Part shown: positions 4,292 through 8,123 of the stretch, piece by piece | Layout of the letters: each line of letters begins with the position of its first letter | Position numbering within the stretch: position 1 is the stretch's first letter | DNA from: Candidatus Woykebacteria bacterium RBG_13_40_15 | GTDB lineage: Bacteria; Patescibacteria; Microgenomatia; Woykebacterales; RBG-16-39-9b | DNA: 8,123 nt | Assembly (NCBI GenBank): GCA_001816655.1 | Contig: MHCP01000020.1 | Span: 3,071 to 11,193 of the forward strand | Direction: 5' to 3' | Made by a program: the position numbers and the translations under genes | Notes under the pieces: model-generated | What the model saw: the letters and a program-made list of their open reading frames with translations, nothing else | What the model was told of the DNA's origin: nothing | Database searches by the model: none

Positions 4292-4480
4292 ATGGGAAGC
4301 ACCGATCCAAAGATAAAAATAAATCTAACTGAAAACTATGTACCAGAAAAGCTGGCTCAAAGATGCCCGGTTTGCAACGGCTTTGGAACTTTAAAATATG
4401 GTGAAAAAGTTTGCCAGGCCTGTTCGGGCAAGGGGTATGTTTTGGTTCCAGCAAGAAACGGAAGTAAAAATGATATCTAA
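4292..4480 (+). CDS. Small DnaJ-like zinc-finger protein
   Basis: The 62-residue product carries two CxxCxGxG motifs, CPVCNGFG (Cys25, Cys28) and CQACSGKG (Cys41, Cys44). Together they match one zinc site of the DnaJ cysteine-rich domain; the J domain and substrate-binding domains are absent. The four cysteines should bind one zinc ion. Such mini proteins occur in mobile elements and bacteria, and their roles are mostly unknown; protein or nucleic-acid binding is possible. The ATG at 4292 is chosen because AGGAAGG lies nine bases upstream. An in-frame upstream start at 4247 falls inside the leader hairpin and is rejected. It is the first gene of the replication operon and overlaps the next gene by 11 bases. 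Confidence 0.75.
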   Translation: MGSTDPKIKINLTENYVPEKLAQRCPVCNGFGTLKYGEKVCQACSGKGYVLVPARNGSKNDI

Positions 4481-4667
4481 AAAAGAAGCCTCCTCGTTAA
4501 AGGAGGCCCAAAAAGAAACAATAAGAAACTTCACTTATATTATAGCACCTCAAACTCGAACATGCCTTGTTTCTGATTTAGATAAGGCCACCTTCAATGC
4601 GGGTATGTACAACAAGAGCCGGTTCTCAGCCCCGATTTTGTTTACGGAGGAGGACAGGTTACAATGA
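4470..4667 (+). CDS. Hypothetical protein, 65 residues, in replication operon
   Basis: I do not recognise this product. It starts with a charged helical segment (residues 3-18, SKKEASSLKEAQKETI), followed by a probable strand-rich part (FTYIIAPQTRTCLVSDLDKATF) and a polar end. The ATG at 4470 is preferred over an earlier in-frame start at 4398, because that would overlap the zinc-protein gene deeply, while 4470 gives an 11-base overlap and a weak purine-rich site (GGAAG) before it. Its stop TGA overlaps the start of the primase-helicase gene as ATGA, so the two are probably translated together in a coupled way. A stable hairpin (4488-4507) lies within its first codons. Confidence 0.6.
   Translation: MISKKEASSLKEAQKETIRNFTYIIAPQTRTCLVSDLDKATFNAGMYNKSRFSAPILFTEEDRLQ
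4479..4507 (-). terminator. Intrinsic terminator on the minus strand inside a gene
   Basis: GCCTCCT (4488-4494) and AGGAGGC (4501-4507) form a perfect 7-bp stem with a six-base loop. Read on the minus strand, the stem is followed by TTCTTTTTT (down to 4479), the full form of an intrinsic terminator. It would stop antisense transcripts before they reach the operon's control region. On the plus-strand mRNA the same hairpin lies just after the start codon of the 65-residue gene and could slow its translation. Confidence 0.55.
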
Positions 4668-7030
4668 GTACCCTTTTTTCAAATCCGACAATCCAAACCT
4701 TCGACGACAGTTTAGAGCGGAAAAAAGCCCAAAAACAGCGTGGTTATTTGGCCCGGATATTTCCGTTTGATTTGGAGACTATTGAAAAACTCCAAAGTGA
4801 AGGTGCTGGTGTGTTTTTTGTCCCCAACCCGCAAGTTGATCTGAATCAGCGCGGTATTTTAAACACCAAAGAATTTAAATTTCTCTCTTTAGATCTTGAT
4901 GTAACAAAAGAATCTTCAGGTATGGTTGACGAGGATATAAAAGCGGCAAAGAAACAACTGGAGGCGAAACTGCTTGGCTTAGAAATTAAACCTAATGTTG
5001 TTATTGAAACGAAAAACGGCCTACAACCAGTTTGGGAATTTGCAAACCCTAAGCAACTAACTACTGAAGAGGAACGAGTAGATGCAGATACCCTTTATGA
5101 ACGGATGGTTCTCGGTGTAACTAAAGTTTTGGGACATAAATCGGAAGGGGACAGCCTATCTAGGGTGATTCGTTACCCAAAAACTAAGCATCTTAAAGAC
5201 CCAAATAACCCTCACACAATCGACTATAAAGAAACTAACTCCACCTGTCCAACTTTTGAAACTTTTATGGCGGCGTATCCTCCGGCAAGTTTTAGTGAAA
5301 TTAAAACACCGTATGCGGAAATCATCAAAGGCGTTGATATAGGAGACCGATTCAAATTAGGACTTCGACTACTTGGGCGTTGGTTAAAAGGATCCCGGCT
5401 TGACGAATTTGAAACAGTAGTTTGGCCGATGTTTAAGATCTGGAATCAAACCTGTAATCCTCCCAAGGCTGAAAGTATGGTTCGGGAGCATTTTGAAGGG
5501 ATAGCCAAAAAAGAAACTGCTAAAAGACAGGAGGAAGTAAGCAATTCCGCAGCTATTCGACGGGAACCTTTCGAGTTTAACCCCATACTGTTGAGCAGTC
5601 TCACCGAGGATGATTACTTAGATATTGATTGGATTTGGGAAGGGTTTATTGCCAAAGGGCATATTACTTTACTGTCGGCGTTGTGGAAGTCAGGGAAAAC
5701 CACCTTGGTCGCCGAGTTACTCAAAGCAATTCAAGAAGCTAAACCTTTAGCCGGTCAAACCACTAAGAAGGTGAGGACCTTAATTGTAACAGAGGAATCA
5801 AAGAATATGTGGTACCGCCGCAAAGAAGACCATGACCTTACTTTAGATATCTGGATAGTCCCCCGGCCGGTAAATCGGCGATTAAGTTATATCGAATGGG
5901 TAAAGTTCATAAATGAAGTGCTAGATTTTGCAAAAAACGAGGGTATCGAACTTGTTGTCTTAGATACTATTTCAACCTTTTGGTCGGTAACTAACGAGAA
6001 CGACGCTTCGGATGTAGGCGCGGCCCTATTACCTCTAACATCTGTAACAGAAGAAGGAATGGGTGTTCTTATGGTACACCACTTCCGAAAAAGCGGCGGT
6101 GAGGAAGGGACAGCCGCTAGAGGGTCAGGCGCTTTGGGTTCCTATGTTGATATATTGGTGGATTTCAGCCGGATGGATAAGGAAGATCCCAAAAGCACTA
6201 AGCGGGTTATTAAAACCTACTCTCGGTTTGATGAGACTCCCATTGAAGTGGTCCTTGAGTATTTAAACGATGAGTATGTCACTCTTGGGACAATCAAGGA
6301 GGTAAGGCGGGAAGCAAAGCTAGGTGTGGTTATAAATATCCTTGAGAAGAAAAAAGAGGGTTTGACTGTTTCTGAAATTGTTGAAAACTGGGATGAGGAC
6401 CTGTATGGGAAACCAAAAAAGAAACGGTCGGTTTCAGACTATATCTCCGAACTACTGGAGAAGGGCGTTGTAGTTAACGCTGGAGAAAAAATGGTTGGTA
6501 AGACCCTGGCCCCCGTTTATTGCCTGGCGGAAAATAACGCGAGCAAAACCTCTATAGGGGACACCTCTCACTTTGCTAGCGATATTGAACCTAAAAACTG
6601 GAACGCGAGCGAAACGGGAAATGCGCGCGTTGACAAAAACGAGGCTACAACGCTAGCAAAGAAAGAGTCCTCTCTTAATAGTATTGCTAGCGTTAATAAA
6701 AAATCTTCAGCACCGTCCGAAGTGCCCGAAGAGCCAGAAAAGGGGTCCTCATTTGATAAATCCACAACAGGTAATGGCGAACTAAAACCCACCGGCCTTT
6801 TCAAAACTGGAGATGACCAGTTTGAAAGAAAGATCAAAATAACCAAAGCTTGGATCCCAAAATCCAGCAAACAAGCTTTAGAGAAAAGTATTACTAAATT
6901 AGAAACTTACCTAGAACGAGAGGCGGAAAACTCAGCACGCGATTGGCGCTATCCGCTTGTGGACAGTTTGTACAGCAAGATGATAGACGAACATGGCGCT
7001 AAAAACTTCAGCGAATCGGAGGACAAGTAG
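4664..7030 (+). CDS. Primase-helicase fusion: RepB-like AEP primase domain plus AAA_25 (RepA-like) ATPase
   Basis: This 788-residue protein probably starts and drives replication of the element. Residues 25-205 resemble the archaeo-eukaryotic primase fold of the RepB-primase type: FLSLDLDV supplies the metal-binding pair Asp77 and Asp79, VVIETKNGLQPVWEF (112-126) matches the second motif with Gln121 where many members have His, and SLSRVIRYPKTKHLK (164-178) matches the R-x-P-x-T-x-x-K motif. A helical linker (225-300) follows. Residues 322-502 form a RecA-fold ATPase of the AAA_25 family: Walker A ALWKSGKTT (339-347, with Ala for the first Gly), Walker B LVVLDT (430-435), and the downstream MVHHFRKSGG ... 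RGSGALG motifs. Residues 550-605 look like a winged helix (GLTVSEIVENW). A disordered Ser/Lys-rich stretch (620-715) and a helical end follow. GGAGGAGG ends ten bases before the ATG. The domain calls come from motifs; the primase part is less certain than the ATPase. Confidence 0.85.
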   Translation: MSTLFSNPTIQTFDDSLERKKAQKQRGYLARIFPFDLETIEKLQSEGAGVFFVPNPQVDLNQRGILNTKEFKFLSLDLDVTKESSGMVDEDIKAAKKQLEAKLLGLEIKPNVVIETKNGLQPVWEFANPKQLTTEEERVDADTLYERMVLGVTKVLGHKSEGDSLSRVIRYPKTKHLKDPNNPHTIDYKETNSTCPTFETFMAAYPPASFSEIKTPYAEIIKGVDIGDRFKLGLRLLGRWLKGSRLDEFETVVWPMFKIWNQTCNPPKAESMVREHFEGIAKKETAKRQEEVSNSAAIRREPFEFNPILLSSLTEDDYLDIDWIWEGFIAKGHITLLSALWKSGKTTLVAELLKAIQEAKPLAGQTTKKVRTLIVTEESKNMWYRRKEDHDLTLDIWIVPRPVNRRLSYIEWVKFINEVLDFAKNEGIELVVLDTISTFWSVTNENDASDVGAALLPLTSVTEEGMGVLMVHHFRKSGGEEGTAARGSGALGSYVDILVDFSRMDKEDPKSTKRVIKTYSRFDETPIEVVLEYLNDEYVTLGTIKEVRREAKLGVVINILEKKKEGLTVSEIVENWDEDLYGKPKKKRSVSDYISELLEKGVVVNAGEKMVGKTLAPVYCLAENNASKTSIGDTSHFASDIEPKNWNASETGNARVDKNEATTLAKKESSLNSIASVNKKSSAPSEVPEEPEKGSSFDKSTTGNGELKPTGLFKTGDDQFERKIKITKAWIPKSSKQALEKSITKLETYLEREAENSARDWRYPLVDSLYSKMIDEHGAKNFSESEDK

Positions 7031-7032
7031 CA

Positions 7033-7275
7033 ATGAGAGTTTTTTGTAAAAGATGTGAATTTGAGATGGCTCCTATTTGGAACCCTGATATGCCAAGGGA
7101 GGCTAAAAGATTCATCGGGATGATATTAGAAACAGGCACACATAAGGGTTGCGGCGGTTTTTGGAGGGTGGATATCGAAGGTAATGAGTATTCTTATGAT
7201 TGGGATGGCAACCCCAAAGCTAAAGAATTAAGAAATAATATATTTGCTCATTTTGACAAAAAGCCAGCTGATTAA
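7033..7275 (+). CDS. Small zinc-ribbon-like protein, unknown function
   Basis: This 80-residue protein has CKRC at residues 5-8 and HKGC at 37-40, so a C-x2-C ... H-x2-C zinc site is likely. Between them is WNPDMPREAKRFIGMILETGT, and a Trp/Tyr-rich strand region follows (GFWRVDIEGNEYSYDWDGN), then a basic helical tail. No known family is recognised. The ATG lies two bases after the stop of the primase-helicase gene, and GGAGG at 7018-7022, inside the end of that gene, provides a strong ribosome binding site. It could be an accessory of the replication protein, but this is inferred from position only. Confidence 0.65.
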   Translation: MRVFCKRCEFEMAPIWNPDMPREAKRFIGMILETGTHKGCGGFWRVDIEGNEYSYDWDGNPKAKELRNNIFAHFDKKPAD

Positions 7276-7276
7276 G

Positions 7277-7450
7277 ATGAAAAAGAGAAAAAGAATAACA
7301 ATTGAAGATTTAGCTGAATCTGGGGAATGTCCTTGTCCAGTTTGTAGCTCCCAGGATATAATTGACAACTTTAAGCAAGTTGGAAAAGATAATTTTACAA
7401 AACTTGCTCTGTTAGCCTTAGAAGTAAGTAAAAATAAGCCTGAGGATTGA
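7277..7450 (+). CDS. Small basic protein with a CPVC motif, unknown function
   Basis: The 57-residue product has a very basic start (MKKRKRITIEDL), then CPCPVC (Cys18, Cys20, Cys23), and a helical C-terminal half (DNFTKLALLALEVSK). One CxxC pair could bind half of a zinc site in a dimer, or be a redox pair. The ATG at 7277 is one base after the previous stop, with no clear Shine-Dalgarno site, so translation is probably coupled. A TTG at 7244 would extend it by 11 residues into the previous gene and is less likely. It is the last gene of the operon and is followed by the hairpin at 7493-7522. Confidence 0.55.
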   Translation: MKKRKRITIEDLAESGECPCPVCSSQDIIDNFKQVGKDNFTKLALLALEVSKNKPED

Positions 7451-7471
7451 TAGAAAGACTATTGCAAGATG

Positions 7472-7480
7472 TGGTATTTT
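7472..7480 (+). promoter_or_regulatory. Possible extended -10 promoter before the serine recombinase
   Basis: TGGTATTTT (7472-7480 region) fits an extended -10 element, with the hexamer TATTTT at 7475-7480. No TTGACA-like box is found at the right distance, so the promoter would depend on the TG motif. It resembles the -10 region of the replication operon promoter: both read TGTG, then C or G, then TA. Transcription would start near 7487. Confidence 0.35.
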
Positions 7481-7492
7481 AAAAATAAAGAG

Positions 7493-7522
7493 AAAAGGCG
7501 CCTCTGTTGGGAAACGCCTTTT
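7493..7522 (+). terminator. Hairpin with U-tract: operon terminator or leader attenuator
   Basis: AAAAGGCG (7493-7500) pairs perfectly with CGCCTTTT (7515-7522) around a 14-base loop, in which CC (7501-7502) may also pair with GG (7509-7510). The T-run is followed by CGTGCC. It lies 42 bases after the last gene of the replication operon, so it may be that operon's terminator. It also lies between a possible promoter and the recombinase start, mirroring the hairpin at 4233-4263 and its identical 10-base tail TTTTCGTGCC. Confidence 0.6.
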
Positions 7523-7541
7523 CGTGCCTAAATTATAGCAA

Positions 7542-8123
7542 ATGAATGGATTAGATACAAGACTCATTAACGAAATAAATACTGTAAAAGCACCAGCCTT
7601 CCGCGTTTCAGTATATACACGTGTTAGTACAGATTCCCAAAATGAACCTGATAAAGCTTCGATTCCAGACCAAATCGCTTGGGCTAAAAAACTTTGCGAG
7701 GAGCGGGGCTGGGAATTTGTTGGTAGTTATATTGACACTTTAGCAGGAGACACCGAGTTTGACCAAAGACCTGAAGGTTACAAACTATTAGAAGACGCAA
7801 AATTTAAACTTTTTAATTTGGTTCTCTTTTATCACTCCAGCCGATTGGCGCGTGAACCTTGGGTTGGGTTGAAAACTTTATTTCTTCTTGGTAGGTTAGG
7901 TATCCAATCCCACATAAGAAATGCCCCGATAGAACCAGTACCACCACAAAGCTACGTTTATGGCAGCAATATAGCAGCCGAGTACTTAAATGCCCTGTCG
8001 CTGGTCGGCGACAAGCAGGAGAACGTCGCGCGAAGCGAAAGAGTAACGTCTGGATTCAAAAATCTTGCCCAAAGGGGAGTCTTGGTGTTTGCCCCTTATG
8101 GGTTTAAAAAAATTCCAACAATT
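7542..8123 (+). CDS. Large serine recombinase (integrase-type), 3' end outside window
   Basis: The frame is open from the ATG at 7542 to the window end, giving 194 residues; a TAG in frame at 7536 makes this the first possible ATG start. After a 20-residue extension, the catalytic domain shows VYTRVSTDSQ with Arg27 and the nucleophile Ser29, then FYHSSRLARE with Arg101 and Arg104. Ser100 replaces the usual Asp before the first Arg; a Ser at this place is also found in TndX/TnpX-type enzymes. Residues 145-170 form the long helix E (ENVARSERVTSG), and APYGFKK at 184-190 begins the recombinase domain of large members (450-550 residues). Such enzymes integrate and excise phages and conjugative elements at att sites. 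There is no Shine-Dalgarno site before the start. The sequence is quite different from the short recombinase at 576-1283. Attachment sites may lie near this gene's far end, outside the window. Confidence 0.88.
   Translation, partial: MNGLDTRLINEINTVKAPAFRVSVYTRVSTDSQNEPDKASIPDQIAWAKKLCEERGWEFVGSYIDTLAGDTEFDQRPEGYKLLEDAKFKLFNLVLFYHSSRLAREPWVGLKTLFLLGRLGIQSHIRNAPIEPVPPQSYVYGSNIAAEYLNALSLVGDKQENVARSERVTSGFKNLAQRGVLVFAPYGFKKIPTI

Noticed and set aside
6568..6870. Minus-strand open frame of 100 codons inside the primase-helicase gene
   Set aside because: It is antisense to a long coding region with clear domains and has no promoter or ribosome binding site of its own.
7244..7276. TTG start extending the 57-residue protein
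   Set aside because: It reaches 32 bases into the previous gene without a ribosome binding site, while ATG at 7277 follows the previous stop by one base.
1..8123. Recoded TGA (as Gly or Trp), as used in some CPR lineages
   Set aside because: TGA ends several genes at sensible positions, including ATGA overlaps, and does not occur inside the long frames.

Overview
The window looks like part of a mobile genetic element, either a temperate phage or a phage satellite. It carries a terminase small-subunit-like gene at the left edge, a short serine recombinase, two divergent regulatory switches, a replication operon built on a primase-helicase fusion, and the start of a large serine recombinase (integrase type) at the right edge. 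No rRNA, tRNA, CRISPR array or insertion sequence is visible. TGA acts as a stop codon at several gene ends and does not occur inside the reading frames, so the standard bacterial code applies. Promoters match the bacterial sigma-70 consensus closely. The host cannot be fixed from this sequence. The gene content and the many small unknown proteins remind me of elements in Patescibacteria (CPR) or low-to-mid GC Gram-positive bacteria, but this is a weak inference.

Layout from left to right: (1) 3-335, the 3' part of a terminase small-subunit-like gene, followed by 240 noncoding bases that hold a 23-bp palindrome; no large subunit follows. (2) 576-1455, minus strand: a ribbon-helix-helix protein overlapping a 235-residue serine recombinase, read from a near-leaderless consensus promoter. 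(3) 1494-1899, a noncoding, partly G-rich stretch with hairpins. (4) 1900-3073, minus strand: a tight operon of three small predicted membrane proteins, again with a near-leaderless consensus promoter. (5) 3182-3394, plus strand: an XRE-family repressor-like gene divergent from that operon, with four TTATAAA elements between them. (6) 3372-4132, minus strand: a probable winged-helix protein and an unknown protein. (7) 4133-4291, a compact divergent promoter region in which both -35 boxes lie inside one 19-bp palindrome, followed on the plus side by an attenuator-like hairpin. (8) 4292-7450, plus strand: a five-gene operon with a DnaJ-like mini zinc protein, an unknown 65-residue protein, a 788-residue primase-helicase fusion and two more small proteins with Cys motifs. 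(9) 7451-7541, a second hairpin with the same 10-base tail as the first, then a large serine recombinase cut by the window edge.

Inferred working model: the serine recombinase at the right edge moves the element in and out of the chromosome. The winged-helix and XRE proteins control two back-to-back switches that choose between a maintenance state (minus-strand genes) and a replication state (plus-strand operon). The primase-helicase copies the element, and the small terminase subunit may direct packaging. A terminase small subunit with no large subunit beside it, together with a replication module and a divergent switch, recalls phage-inducible chromosomal islands. That reading depends on sequence outside this window.
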